A stretch of DNA of 64,000 bases. Source: Massilia oculi. Its GTDB lineage: Bacteria > Pseudomonadota > Gammaproteobacteria > Burkholderiales > Burkholderiaceae_D. Both the position numbers and the translations under genes were made by a program. This document shows positions 37,443-48,897 of this stretch, piece by piece. The stretch lies in assembly GCF_003143515.1 (NCBI RefSeq), contig NZ_CP029343.1:4774001-4838000 (forward strand). Reading direction: 5' to 3'. Under the pieces are notes generated by a model. The model had not been told where the DNA came from and ran no database searches. It was given only the letters and a program-made list of their open reading frames with translations. The stretch's first letter is position 1. Each line of letters begins with the position of its first letter.

Positions 37443-40400
37443 ACCTGTCGCGCCCCTTCGTCGAGCGCCCGATCGCCACGGTCCTGCTGACGATCGGCCT
37501 GGCGCTGGCCGGCATCGCGGCCTATTTCGTGCTGCCGGTCGCGCCGTTGCCGCAGGTGGACTATCCGACGATCTCGGTATCGGCCTCGCTGCCCGGCGCC
37601 AGTCCGGATACCATGGCCTCCAGCGTGGCCACCCCACTCGAGCGGCGCCTGGGCGTGATCGCCGGGGTCAACGAGATGACCTCGCGCAGCGGCACCGGCT
37701 CGACCCGGATCAACCTGCAGTTCGAGCTCAATCGCCAGATCGACGCCGCCGCACGCGAGGTGCAGGCGGCGATCAACGCCTCGCGCGCCGACCTGCCGGC
37801 CACCCTGCGCAGCAATCCGACCTACAGGAAGGCCAATCCGTCGGATGCGCCGGTGATCATTCTCGCGCTGACCTCGAAGACGAAATCGCCGGCGCAGATC
37901 TACGATTCGGTGTCGAACCTGGTGCAGCAGCGCCTGGCCCAGGTGAAAGGCGTGGGCGAGGTGGAGATCGGCGGCGGCTCGCTGCCCGCGGTCCGGATCG
38001 AGCTGGTGCCGTATGCGATGAACCGCTATGGGGTCTCGAGCGAGGACGTGCGCGCCGCGATCCAGGCCAGCAATCCGAACCGCCCGAAAGGCGAGATCGA
38101 GGGCAATGGCAACCGGCTGCAGATCTACTCGCAGCCGGCTGGCGGCGACGGCCGCAGCGCCAGCGACTATCGTGACCTGGTGGTGGCCTGGCGCGACGGC
38201 GCCGCCGTGCGCCTGTCGGACGTGGCCACCGTGTTCGACGGCCCCGAGAACATCTACACGCTGGGGTTGTTCAACGGCCAGCCGGCGGTGATCGTCCTGA
38301 TCACGCGCCAGCCCGACGCCAACGTGATCGAGACCGTGGACGGCATCCGCGACCTGCTGCCGTCGCTGCAGGCCCAGCTTCCCGGCGACATCAACCTGGC
38401 GGTGGCCTCGGACCGCACCAACTCGATCCGCGCCTCCCTGCACGAGATCGAGTTCACCCTGGTGCTGTCGATCGTGCTGGTGGTGGCGGTGGTCAGCGTG
38501 TTCCTGCGCTCCCTGCGCGCCACGGTGGTGCCGGCGGTGGCCACTGTGGTGTCGCTGCTGGGCACCTTCGGCGTGATGTACGCGCTCGGCTTCTCGCTCA
38601 ACAACCTGTCGCTGATGGCCTTGACGGTGGCCGCCGGCTTCGTCGTCGACGACGCCATCGTGGTGCTGGAAAACACCGCGCGCCATATCGAGAACGGCAT
38701 GGACCGCATGCAGGCCGCGCTGCTGGGCGCGCGCGAAGTGGGCTTCACCGTGCTGTCGATCTCGCTGTCGCTGGTGGCGGTGTTCATTCCGCTGCTGTTC
38801 ATGGGCGGGCAGGTGGGTCGCCTGTTCCGCGAATTCGCGGTGACGCTGTCGGCGGCGGTGCTGATCTCGCTGGTGATTTCGCTGACCACGACGCCGATGA
38901 TGTGCGCCTGGCTGCTGCGCAAGGAAGACCCGCACAAGAAGCCGGGTCGCCTCTCACGCTGGTCCGAGAAGGGTTTTGCGCGCGTGCTGCGCGTCTACGA
39001 GCACGCGCTCGACTGGGCGCTGGACAGCAAGTTCCTGGTGATGATCATCCTGCTGTTCACCGTGGCGCTGAACGTCTACCTGTTCTCCAGCGCCCCGAAA
39101 GGCTTTTTCCCGCAGCAGGATTCGGGCCAGATGAACGGCGGCATCCGCGCCGACCAGAGCATCTCGTCGGCGGCGATGCAGCAGAAGATCTACCAGCTGG
39201 TCGAGATCATCCGCAAGGATCCGGCGGTGGAGACGGTCGTCGCCTTCACCGGCGGCGGCCGCGCCGGCGGCGGTTTCATGTTCGTCAACCTGAAGCCGGT
39301 GGGCGAGCGCGACGTCGCGGCCCAGGCCGTGATTGCGCGCCTGCGTCCGCAGATGGCGAAGGTCACCGGCATCACGATCTTCCTCAATCCGGTGCAGGAC
39401 CTGCGCATGGGCGGGCGCTCGAGCAACTCCACCTACCAGTACACGCTCAAGAGCGACAGTGCCGAGGCGCTCAAGCTGTGGGCGGCGCGCCTGGGCGAGG
39501 CCATGAAGGCCCAGCCGGCGCTGGTCGACATCGATACCGACCTGGAGGAAAACGGCGTGGAGACCTTCGTCACCATCGACAAGGAGACGGCGGCGCGCCT
39601 GGGCATCAGCACGCGCGACGTCACCAATGCCCTTTACAACGCCTTCGGCCAGCGTCAGGTGGCGAACATCTACGATGAGCTGAACCAGTACCATGTGGTG
39701 ATGGGGGTGGCCCAGCAATACGCGCAGTCGCCGGAAGCCCTGAAGGACGTGTACGTGCCGGCGCGGCCGACCGGTGGAGCCTCGGGCGTGGTGTCCTCGA
39801 CCACCGGCACGGCGGCGGCGGCCGGCGCGGCGGGCGCGGCGACGTCGGCGACGGCCAGCCTGACCGCGGCGCGCGATCCGTCCGGCGGCCAGGCACTTGC
39901 CGGCAGCGCCGCCACCATGGTGCCGCTGAGCGCGATCGCGCGCTTCGCCGAGAGCGCCACGCCGACCTCGGTCAGCCACGAGGACGGCGAGCTGGCGACC
40001 ACCGTGTCGTACAACCTGAATCAAGGCTTCACGCTGGCCGACGGCGAGGCGGCGGTGCGCCAGGCCGAGGCCGACATCGGCATGCCGATCAACGTGCGCG
40101 GCAGCTTCGCGGGCGCCGCGGCCGCGGCGCAGGAATCGAGCAAGGAGCAGCCACTGCTGATCCTGGCCGCCATCATCGTCATCTACATCGTGCTGGGCAT
40201 CCTGTACGAAAGCCTGGTGCACCCGGTGACCGTGCTGTCGACCCTGCCGTCGGCCGGCGTCGGCGCGGTGCTGGCGCTGCTGCTGTTCAAGATGGAATTC
40301 TCGATCATCGCCCTGATCGGGGTGTTCCTGCTGATCGGCATCGTCAAGAAGAACGCGATCCTGATCATCGACTTCGCGCTCGAAGCCGAAAGGGCGCGCG

Positions 40401-40705
40401 GCCTGTCCGCGACCGAGGCGGTGCGCGAGGCCTGCATGCTGCGCTTCCGCCCGATCCTGATGACGACCCTGGCCGCCGCCCTGGGCGCGCTGCCGCTGGC
40501 GATCGGCTTCGGCGAAGGCTCGGAGTTGCGCCGCCCGCTGGGCATCGCCATCATCGGCGGCCTGGTCGCGAGCCAGCTCCTGACCCTGCTCACCACGCCG
40601 GTGGTCTACGTCCTGCTCGACAAGCTGCGCACGCGCAAACCCGATGAACACAATCTGACCCGTCACCCTCACGACGAGGGCGGCCCGTCCCTGGCCAAAC
40701 ATTGA
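37439..40705 (+). CDS. mdtC: RND efflux inner-membrane transporter, MdtC type
   Basis: The partner RND subunit of MdtB, 1,088 residues. Family features are [21 protein letters not shown] at the start, [21 protein letters not shown], and [21 protein letters not shown] with the proton-relay aspartates. [21 protein letters not shown] is near the end. It is about 60 residues longer than typical MdtC. An Ala/Thr/Ser/Gly-rich insert encoded at about 39773-39918 lies in the second periplasmic domain, between PARPTGG and [10 protein letters not shown]. The ATG overlaps the mdtB stop. Confidence 0.96.
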   Translation: MNLSRPFVERPIATVLLTIGLALAGIAAYFVLPVAPLPQVDYPTISVSASLPGASPDTMASSVATPLERRLGVIAGVNEMTSRSGTGSTRINLQFELNRQIDAAAREVQAAINASRADLPATLRSNPTYRKANPSDAPVIILALTSKTKSPAQIYDSVSNLVQQRLAQVKGVGEVEIGGGSLPAVRIELVPYAMNRYGVSSEDVRAAIQASNPNRPKGEIEGNGNRLQIYSQPAGGDGRSASDYRDLVVAWRDGAAVRLSDVATVFDGPENIYTLGLFNGQPAVIVLITRQPDANVIETVDGIRDLLPSLQAQLPGDINLAVASDRTNSIRASLHEIEFTLVLSIVLVVAVVSVFLRSLRATVVPAVATVVSLLGTFGVMYALGFSLNNLSLMALTVAAGFVVDDAIVVLENTARHIENGMDRMQAALLGAREVGFTVLSISLSLVAVFIPLLFMGGQVGRLFREFAVTLSAAVLISLVISLTTTPMMCAWLLRKEDPHKKPGRLSRWSEKGFARVLRVYEHALDWALDSKFLVMIILLFTVALNVYLFSSAPKGFFPQQDSGQMNGGIRADQSISSAAMQQKIYQLVEIIRKDPAVETVVAFTGGGRAGGGFMFVNLKPVGERDVAAQAVIARLRPQMAKVTGITIFLNPVQDLRMGGRSSNSTYQYTLKSDSAEALKLWAARLGEAMKAQPALVDIDTDLEENGVETFVTIDKETAARLGISTRDVTNALYNAFGQRQVANIYDELNQYHVVMGVAQQYAQSPEALKDVYVPARPTGGASGVVSSTTGTAAAAGAAGAATSATASLTAARDPSGGQALAGSAATMVPLSAIARFAESATPTSVSHEDGELATTVSYNLNQGFTLADGEAAVRQAEADIGMPINVRGSFAGAAAAAQESSKEQPLLILAAIIVIYIVLGILYESLVHPVTVLSTLPSAGVGAVLALLLFKMEFSIIALIGVFLLIGIVKKNAILIIDFALEAERARGLSATEAVREACMLRFRPILMTTLAAALGALPLAIGFGEGSELRRPLGIAIIGGLVASQLLTLLTTPVVYVLLDKLRTRKPDEHNLTRHPHDEGGPSLAKH

Positions 40706-40710
40706 TCACT

Positions 40711-42157
40711 ATGCGACAACAGCTTCCATTCCGTCTTTCCCTGCTCGCCCTTGCCGGTGCCCTTGCCACCACCTTGGCCGGCTGCGCCGTCGGCCCCGCG
40801 TATGAACGGCCGGACCCGCTTGCCGCCGGCGCCGCGCTGCCGGGAAGCTACAAGGAGGCCGAAGGCTGGGTCCCGGCCGCGCCGGCCGACGCGCTCGAGC
40901 GCGGCCCCTGGTGGACCCTGTTCGAAGACCCCGAGCTCGATCGCCTGGCCAGGCGGGTCGAATCCGCCAACCAGAACGTGGCGGTGGCGGTCGCCAACTA
41001 TGCCCAGGCGCGCGCGCTGGTGGCGCAGCAGCGCGCCTCGCTGTTCCCGGTGGTGACGCTGGGCGCGGGCGCGGACCGCGCCGGCGGGGGCGACGATAGC
41101 GTCAACCGCGGCGCGAACAGTTCCTACCGCCTGCAGATCGGGGCCAGCTGGGAGCCGGACGTGTTCGGCCGCCTGAGGAATGCCGTGACCGGCGCCGAGG
41201 CCAGCGCGCAGGCCACCGCCGCCGACCTGGCCAACGCCGTCCTCGCGGCCCAGGGCGAGCTGGCGATCAACTACTTCTCGCTGCGCCAGACCGACGCCCA
41301 GCGCGAGATGCTGGCCTCGACCATCGAAGGCTACGAGCGCGTGCTGCAAATCACCTCGAACCGCTTCGAGGCCGGCATCGCGGCGCGCTCCGACGTGCTG
41401 CAGGCCCAGACCCAGCTCGCCAATGCGCGCAGCGAGGCGCTCGGTCTGCAGAACCAGCGCGCCCAGCTCGAGCACGCGATCGCGGTGCTGGTCGGCCGGA
41501 CCCCCTCAAGCTTCGCCCTGCCGCCGGCGCCATGGCATGTGTCGGTGCCGGACGTGCCGGTCGGCGTGCCCTCGACGCTGCTGCAGCGCCGTCCCGACAT
41601 CGCCGCCGCCGAACGCGACGTGGCGGCGGCCAATGCCGACATCGGCATCGCGCGCTCCGCCTACTTCCCGAACTTCGGCCTGTCCGCTTCGTACGGCAAC
41701 AATACGAGCCGCGTGGGCGACTTGTTCTCGGCGTCCGCCGCGGCCTGGTCGTTCGGCCTGTCGGCGGCCCAGACCCTCTTCAATGCCGGCGCCACACGGG
41801 CCAGCGTCGAAGGCGCCGAGGCGCGCCACCAGGCGACCGTGGCGCGCTACCGCCAGGTGGCCCTGGACGCCTTCGCCGCGGTCGAGAACGGCCTGGCCGC
41901 CACCCGCGTGCTGGAACAGCAGCAGCAATTGCGCGCCGAGGCGGCCGAGGCGGCCGGCCTGGTCGAAGAGCAGATCCTGAACCGCTACAAGGGGGCAGGT
42001 CGGTTATACCGAGGTAGTGCAGGCCCAGGTGACGGCCCTGAACGCGCGCCGCTCGCTGGTGCAGGTGCAGGCCGACCGCCAGACGGCGGCGGTGTCGCTG
42101 ATCCAGGCGCTGGGCGGTGGTTGGCAGGAAAGCAGGCTGGCGGACGCCGCGCAGTAA
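40711..42157 (+). pseudogene. NodT family outer-membrane efflux lipoprotein, frameshifted near the 3' end
   Basis: The TolC-like outer-membrane channel expected to complete the MdtABC pump. The signal peptide ends in a lipobox (TTLAGCAVGPAYERP), typical of NodT lipoproteins. About 427 residues follow in frame, to EEQILNRYK. At 41991-41995 a run of five G shifts the frame. The neighbouring frame continues QVGYTEVVQAQVTALNARRS and ends LADAAQ at 42157, exactly as the family should end. As written, the 3' end would be replaced by an unrelated tail. Either one G too many or two bases too few would explain it. The ATG at 40711 is 5 bases after the mdtC stop. Confidence 0.85.
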
Positions 42158-42166
42158 TCACGCGCC

Positions 42167-42178
42167 AGGCATTACAAT
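42167..42178 (+). promoter_or_regulatory. Promoter element shared by the two HDOD genes (copy 1)
   Basis: AGGCATTACAAT ends 31 bases before the ATG at 42209. The identical 12 bases occur at 52579-52590, also ending 31 bases before the ATG of the paralogous HDOD gene. TACAAT would be the -10 box. Confidence 0.6.
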
Positions 42179-42208
42179 GCTGCGATTATCGATAGTCACG
42201 CACAGGCC

Positions 42209-43174
42209 ATGAAAAACTGGATCAATCGCATGTTGAGCGGCGCCGACAAGGCGCCCGACACCAACGCCTCTGCTGCGCAGGTCGAGGCGGCGGAAGATGA
42301 CTACGGCGTCCAGGTCGACGCCGCCTATTACCGCTGGCTGACCGCATCCGGCGGTTACCAGGCGGGAGCAGACGTCGAGGAACATGTCCTCGAGCTCGTG
42401 CGCACGCTCGCGGCCGACCCGTTGGCCGCCAGCGGCCTGGTGCCGCGCATCCCCGAGCTGATCCCCAAGCTGCTGCGCGACCTGGCCGACGACGACGTCT
42501 CGACCGGAAACCTGGCGCGCCAGGTCGAGCAGGACCTGGTGCTGGTGGCCGAGGTGATCCGCGAGGCCAACAGCGCCTATTACCGGCCGCTGCAGGCGGT
42601 GAAGTCGCTCGACGCCGCCCTGATGATGATCGGCCAGAACGGCCTGCGCATGCTGCTGGCCCGGATCGCCTTCCGGCCCCTGATCAGGATGGCTGACCAG
42701 GGCTTCGCGCGCCAGGCGGCGCCGCTGGTCTGGAACCAGTCCGAGAAGTGCGCGCTGGCCTCGAGCCTGATGGCGCCGGGCCTGGGCGCCGGCGTGTTCG
42801 AAGCCTACCTTGCCGGGCTGATGCAGAACCTGGGGCTGGTGGTGGCCTTCCGCCTGGCGGAGCGGGCTGTCGAGAATGGCAAGATGCCCGGTTCGAGCGA
42901 ATTCGGCCGGCGCCTGTTCGACGTCAGTCGCGACCTGTCGTCGACCATCGCCGCCCACTGGGAATTCCCGCCCGACGTGGTGGAAGCGATCGCCAGCGTC
43001 GGCCAGCCGGATGCGTCGCCGCTGGCGCAGACGCTCGAACGCGGCGACCGGATCGCCAAGCTGCGGCTGCTGCTCGACGCCCACGTGGTGCAAGAGGACG
43101 ACGCGCTCGTGACCGAGGGACTGGACAGTTTCGAGCGCCGCTGCCTGGGCAAGCTGAGCGATCTACCGGGGTGA
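42209..43174 (+). CDS. HDOD domain protein (paralogue 1)
   Basis: A 321-residue protein with an HDOD domain at about residues 65-265. HDOD proteins are catalytically inactive relatives of HD phosphohydrolases linked to signalling, chemotaxis and cyclic-di-GMP circuits. It starts MKNWINRML and includes SGLVPRIPELIPKLLRDLAD, EVIREANSAYYRPLQAVKSL, NGLRMLLARIAFRPL and LAGLMQNLGLVVAF. A same-length paralogue lies at 52621-53586, alike from end to end. An EcsC-family gene follows 40 bases downstream. Confidence 0.92.
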   Translation: MKNWINRMLSGADKAPDTNASAAQVEAAEDDYGVQVDAAYYRWLTASGGYQAGADVEEHVLELVRTLAADPLAASGLVPRIPELIPKLLRDLADDDVSTGNLARQVEQDLVLVAEVIREANSAYYRPLQAVKSLDAALMMIGQNGLRMLLARIAFRPLIRMADQGFARQAAPLVWNQSEKCALASSLMAPGLGAGVFEAYLAGLMQNLGLVVAFRLAERAVENGKMPGSSEFGRRLFDVSRDLSSTIAAHWEFPPDVVEAIASVGQPDASPLAQTLERGDRIAKLRLLLDAHVVQEDDALVTEGLDSFERRCLGKLSDLPG

Positions 43175-43214
43175 ACTAGCGCATCGCAGCGCGTTTTTTC
43201 GGGAGGATAGTGCC

Positions 43215-44027
43215 ATGACAATGACCGCCGAACACCTGGCCGAGCTGCACGAGGCCAAGCGCCTGCTGGAGCATCCCGGCCTGGCTGCGCGCATCAGCAA
43301 CCTGGTCGGCTCGCCGATCGAGGCGGCCATCGAGCGCCTGCCGGCGCCGTGGCAGAAGAAGGTGGGCGGGGCCACGGAACATGCGCTGCAGTATGCGCTG
43401 ACGGGAGCGCTGTCCACGATGCCCGATGGCGGCAGGGAGGCATCGTACCCGCGCCTGCACAAGTTCGCGGCGAGCGTGTCGGGCGGCGTGGGCGGCGTCT
43501 TCGGCCTGCCCGGATTGCTGGTCGACTTGCCGCTGTCCACCGTCATCATGCTGCGTTCGATCGCCGAAATCGCGCGCGCCAATGGCGAGCGTGTGCAAGA
43601 TGTGGAGACCCGGCTGGAATGCCTGCGCGTGCTGGCCATGGGCGGACCGAGCGGAGGTGACGACGCCGCCGATTCGGGCTATTTCGCGATGCGCATCGCG
43701 CTGGCGCGGGCGGTGAGCGAAGCGGCCCAGGCCCTGGCGGCCAGGTCGGTGAACGCCGCCACCACGCCGGCCTTGCTGCGCCTGATCGCCACGGTGGCGG
43801 CGCGCTTCCAGGTGCACGTGACCCAGAAGGCGGCCGCGATGCTGGTGCCGGCCCTGGGCGCCGTGGGCGGCGCGACCATCAACCTGCTGTTCGTCGACCA
43901 TTTCCAGAACATGAGCCGCGGCCACTTCGCGGTGCGGCGGCTGGAGCGCCTGTACGGCGAGGGAGCGGTGCGCCGGCAGTACGAGGCGATCGTCCTGACC
44001 GACGAGCCGGCGGGTTTGCTCACGTAG
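43215..44027 (+). CDS. EcsC family protein
   Basis: A 270-residue protein of the EcsC family. EcsC accompanies an ABC transporter in Bacillus, but solitary copies like this are widespread and uncharacterised. It shows APWQKKVGGATEHALQYALT, GGVGGVFGLPGLLVDLPLST and GAVGGATINLLFVDHFQNMS. Two or three moderately hydrophobic stretches suggest membrane association. A good ribosome site (GGGAGGATAG) precedes the ATG. It probably shares a transcript with the HDOD gene upstream. Its end overlaps the GGDEF gene on the other strand by 8 bases. Confidence 0.9.
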   Translation: MTMTAEHLAELHEAKRLLEHPGLAARISNLVGSPIEAAIERLPAPWQKKVGGATEHALQYALTGALSTMPDGGREASYPRLHKFAASVSGGVGGVFGLPGLLVDLPLSTVIMLRSIAEIARANGERVQDVETRLECLRVLAMGGPSGGDDAADSGYFAMRIALARAVSEAAQALAARSVNAATTPALLRLIATVAARFQVHVTQKAAAMLVPALGAVGGATINLLFVDHFQNMSRGHFAVRRLERLYGEGAVRRQYEAIVLTDEPAGLLT

Positions 44028-45324
44028 GGCAAATTCTGTTACGCCCGCTCTCCTTGGCGGTATATAACATCGCATCCGCGCGCAGGAACAGCGCGTTCTC
44101 GCTGCGGTGCTCGGGGAAGGCGGCCAGGCCGCCGCTGAACGAAAAACGCCGCGCCTCGCCCGGCGCGACCTGGAACTCGACCGCGCCGAAGGCCTGGCGC
44201 AGCGCATCGAGCCGGCGCCACGCCGCGTCGAGCGTGCAATCCCAGAACACGAGCACGAATTCCTCGCCGCCGAAGCGCGCCAGCAGGTCGCGCTCGCCCA
44301 TCTGCGGCGCCAGGCACAGGCACAGGCGCTTGATGACGATGTCCCCGAAGTGGTGGCCCCAGGTGTCGTTGATGGTCTTGAACTTGTCGATGTCGATCAC
44401 GCCGAAGGCGAGCTGCTTGCGCTCGAGCGTGGCTTGCCGGATCAGGTCTTGCGTCTTGCGCTGCAGGCCGACCTTGTTCAGGAGGCCGGTGGCGCGGTCC
44501 TTGCCGATCAGGTCCTTGCTGACGCGGATCCTGGCGGCGCGGTTGGCCAGCTGGGCCTCGACCAGGCCGGAGGGGGCCTGCAGCACCGTGTCGAAGCCGT
44601 CGCCGAGCGCGCGCCGCGCCAGCGCGTCGTCGGGGCGGCGCTGCAGCAGCACGATCTCGCGTACCGGATCGGCCTCGATATTCTTCTTCATGACCCGCGC
44701 CAGCGCGTCCAGGCGACGGTACTCGTCGTCTGCGATCACCACCAGGTCGGGCTGCAGCTCTTTAACGCGCAGGTGCAGCGTGGTCGGGTCCGGGTGGTGG
44801 ACGACCTCGACCCGCTGCGCCAGCAGCGCCGTCGCATCCAGGCCGTCCGGCGCGCCGAGGTAGACCAGCGACACCGGGTCGCCGCGCCCGGTGCGCACGA
44901 ACAGGTTGAACAGCTTGTCGACCAGGACGTCGTTGGCGATCGGCTTTTCGGCATACGCCAGGCAGTTGCTGTCCACCAGGCGCTGCTGGAGCAGGAAGCG
45001 GCTGCCCTGGCGGCCCGATTGGAGATAGACATACGAATGCTCGCGCGGCAGCCGTTCGAGCAGCTCGCCCAGCATCAGTGTCTTGCGGCTGTCGTGCAGG
45101 TCGGCCTGCATATTGTGCAGGGCGTCGAGGTCGATCACGAACAGGCTGCCGTCGCGGCCGGCCGCGACGGCGGCGGCGGTGAATTCGGCGACTTCGCTGA
45201 AAAATGCGATGTCAAAATCGTATTTGTGCGCGTGCAGCAGCAGTTCGGCGCGGTTGTCCTTGATGAAGAAGCTCTGGGAGAGGAAGAGGACCTGGTGACG
45301 GTACAAGGGGGCCTCGGTGCTCAT
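44020..45324 (-). CDS. GGDEF domain diguanylate cyclase
   Basis: A 434-residue protein. The C-terminal GGDEF domain (about 275-434) has the intact active-site motif RFGGEEF and DIDKFKTINDTWGHHFGD, so it should make cyclic di-GMP from two GTP. No EAL domain is present. The first 270 residues hold two receiver-like folds (DLVVIADDEYRRLDALARVM is one), lacking a clear full receiver motif set. No RxxD inhibitory site is obvious just before GGEEF. The start at 45324 (MSTEAPLYRH) is preferred to one 45 bases upstream. Cytoplasmic. Confidence 0.94.
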   Translation of the reverse strand: MSTEAPLYRHQVLFLSQSFFIKDNRAELLLHAHKYDFDIAFFSEVAEFTAAAVAAGRDGSLFVIDLDALHNMQADLHDSRKTLMLGELLERLPREHSYVYLQSGRQGSRFLLQQRLVDSNCLAYAEKPIANDVLVDKLFNLFVRTGRGDPVSLVYLGAPDGLDATALLAQRVEVVHHPDPTTLHLRVKELQPDLVVIADDEYRRLDALARVMKKNIEADPVREIVLLQRRPDDALARRALGDGFDTVLQAPSGLVEAQLANRAARIRVSKDLIGKDRATGLLNKVGLQRKTQDLIRQATLERKQLAFGVIDIDKFKTINDTWGHHFGDIVIKRLCLCLAPQMGERDLLARFGGEEFVLVFWDCTLDAAWRRLDALRQAFGAVEFQVAPGEARRFSFSGGLAAFPEHRSENALFLRADAMLYTAKESGRNRICPT

Positions 45325-45419
45325 GTCTGCCTGCCTTTTTCTGCATAATGTGACATCTTGCCACGCCAATATGACGCGATGTTGACGCCATCGGGACGGC
45401 CGTCAATACGGCAGAAAAC

Positions 45420-45449
45420 CTGACGGCCACGACGCAACGGGGCTATACT
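45420..45449 (+). promoter_or_regulatory. Promoter for the S46 peptidase gene
   Basis: CTGACG (45420-45425) and TATACT (45444-45449) are 18 bases apart. A start near 45456 would exclude the most upstream TTG start and favour the TTG at 45483. Confidence 0.55.
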
Positions 45450-45482
45450 CGCGCATTGTTTTTTTCATCCCGGGGACTTGTC

Positions 45483-47621
<2,139 letters not shown>

Positions 47622-47670
47622 TTCGGGACGTCGCCCAACGGTGCACTTGCACGCTGAATTGCACCATGCA

Positions 47671-47758
47671 CGTCGTTCCCGCGGAGGCGGGAACCCCAGT
47701 TTTGCGAGCGTTGTCGGGCTGCACGCAAGCTTGGGTCCCCGCCCGCGCGGGGACGACG
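47671..47758. repeat. Paired REP-like palindrome (copy 2)
   Basis: Two hairpins, the first with TTCCCGC/GCGGGAA arms (47676-47693), the second with GTCCCCGC/GCGGGGAC arms (47735-47752). The spacer (AGTTTTGCGAGCG, GCACGCAAGC) resembles that of copy 1 at 3096-3177. It lies between the S46 peptidase and pnuC genes. Confidence 0.75.
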
Positions 47759-47776
47759 GTTCTTCCGCCAACAAGA

Positions 47777-48379
47777 ATGAACGAACCCCTCATCCTCGCC
47801 GGCCTCACGACTTCGCCGCTGGAACTGATCTCCTTCCTGCTGGCCGTCACCACCGTCGTGCTCAACATCCGCCAGAAGCACTGGGCCTGGCTGTTCTCGA
47901 TCGCTTCGTCCGCGACCTATGCGGTGGTGTTCTACGACGCGCGCCTGTACGGCGACATGGGACTGCAGTTCGTGTTCATCGCAGCCTCGGTCTGGGGCTG
48001 GTACCAGTGGCTGCACGGCGCCGCGGGCGCCAGTGCGGCGCCGCTGGCGCCCACCTTCCTGAAACCGGGCGGGCGCGCCTGGTCGCTGGCGGCCTGGCTG
48101 GCTGGCTTCGTGCTGCTGTCGACCTTCCTCGACAACTTCACCGACACCGACGTGCCGCACGCGGACGGCTTCCTGACCGCCGGCAGCCTGGTCGGCCAGC
48201 TGCTGCTGGCGAAGAAAAAGGTCGAGAACTGGCATGTGTGGATCGCGGTCGACATCCTGTACGTCGGCCTCTACCTGTACAAGGGCCTGGTGCTGACCGC
48301 CGTGCTGTATGGCGTGTTCGTGCTGCTGGCGATCGCCGGCCTGCGCACCTGGTCCGCGCTGGCGCGCAAGGCATCATGA
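47777..48379 (+). CDS. pnuC: Nicotinamide riboside transporter PnuC
   Basis: A 200-residue inner-membrane transporter of the PnuC family, which brings in nicotinamide riboside by facilitated diffusion. It has about seven hydrophobic segments. Family features are SPLELISFLLAVTTVVLNIRQ, WAWLFSIASSATYAVVFYDA and GWYQWLHG near the front. KKVENWHVWIAVDILYVGLY with the binding-site WxxWxxxD/N-type residues lies later. The ATG at 47777 comes right after the REP-like element. The next gene, a ribosylnicotinamide kinase type, starts inside its stop codon, so import and phosphorylation are coupled. Confidence 0.94.
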   Translation: MNEPLILAGLTTSPLELISFLLAVTTVVLNIRQKHWAWLFSIASSATYAVVFYDARLYGDMGLQFVFIAASVWGWYQWLHGAAGASAAPLAPTFLKPGGRAWSLAAWLAGFVLLSTFLDNFTDTDVPHADGFLTAGSLVGQLLLAKKKVENWHVWIAVDILYVGLYLYKGLVLTAVLYGVFVLLAIAGLRTWSALARKAS

Positions 48380-48894
48380 GCGCGGTGCAGCGGATCGCCA
48401 TCCTGGGCGCCGAGTCGTCCGGCAAGTCGACCTTGTCCGAAGCCCTGGCGCGCCAATACGGCACGCTGTGGGTGCCCGAATACCTGCGCGAATTCGTCGA
48501 TACGCTGGGACGGGTGCCGTACGAGGAAGACCAGTATGGCATCGCGCTGACCCAGCGCGCGCGCGAGGATGCCGCGGCGGGGGAAGCCGTCCGTTTCCTT
48601 TTTTGCGACACCACGCCCTTGATGACGGCGCTGTACAGCCGCGTGTATTGGGGCAGGGTGGATGCGCAACTGGCGCTGCTGGACGCGCGCCACGACTACG
48701 CCTGGACCTTCGTCACCGCACCCGACACCCCGTGGGAGCCGGACGGCCTGCAGCGCGAATCGGAAGAGGTGCGCCAGATGGTGCACCGGATGCTGGTGGA
48801 GACGCTGGCCGCGCGCGGCATCCCCTGCACCTTGCTGGCCGGCGACCTGCCGCACCGGATGCGGCAGGTTCGGGGGCTGCTCGGCCAGGCCTGA
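48376..48894 (+). CDS. NadR-type ribosylnicotinamide kinase (ATP-binding AAA_28 domain)
   Basis: A 172-residue P-loop protein with Walker A GAESSGKST at residues 11-19, then VPEYLREFVDTLG and FCDTTPLMTALYS. These match the kinase half of NadR, which converts nicotinamide riboside to NMN. The NMN adenylyltransferase and the HTH repressor parts of enterobacterial NadR are absent. Its ATG overlaps the pnuC stop (ATGA). Phosphorylation would trap the imported riboside in the cell. The kinase activity is inferred from family and context. Confidence 0.88.
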   Translation: MSAVQRIAILGAESSGKSTLSEALARQYGTLWVPEYLREFVDTLGRVPYEEDQYGIALTQRAREDAAAGEAVRFLFCDTTPLMTALYSRVYWGRVDAQLALLDARHDYAWTFVTAPDTPWEPDGLQRESEEVRQMVHRMLVETLAARGIPCTLLAGDLPHRMRQVRGLLGQA

Positions 48895-48897
48895 TGT

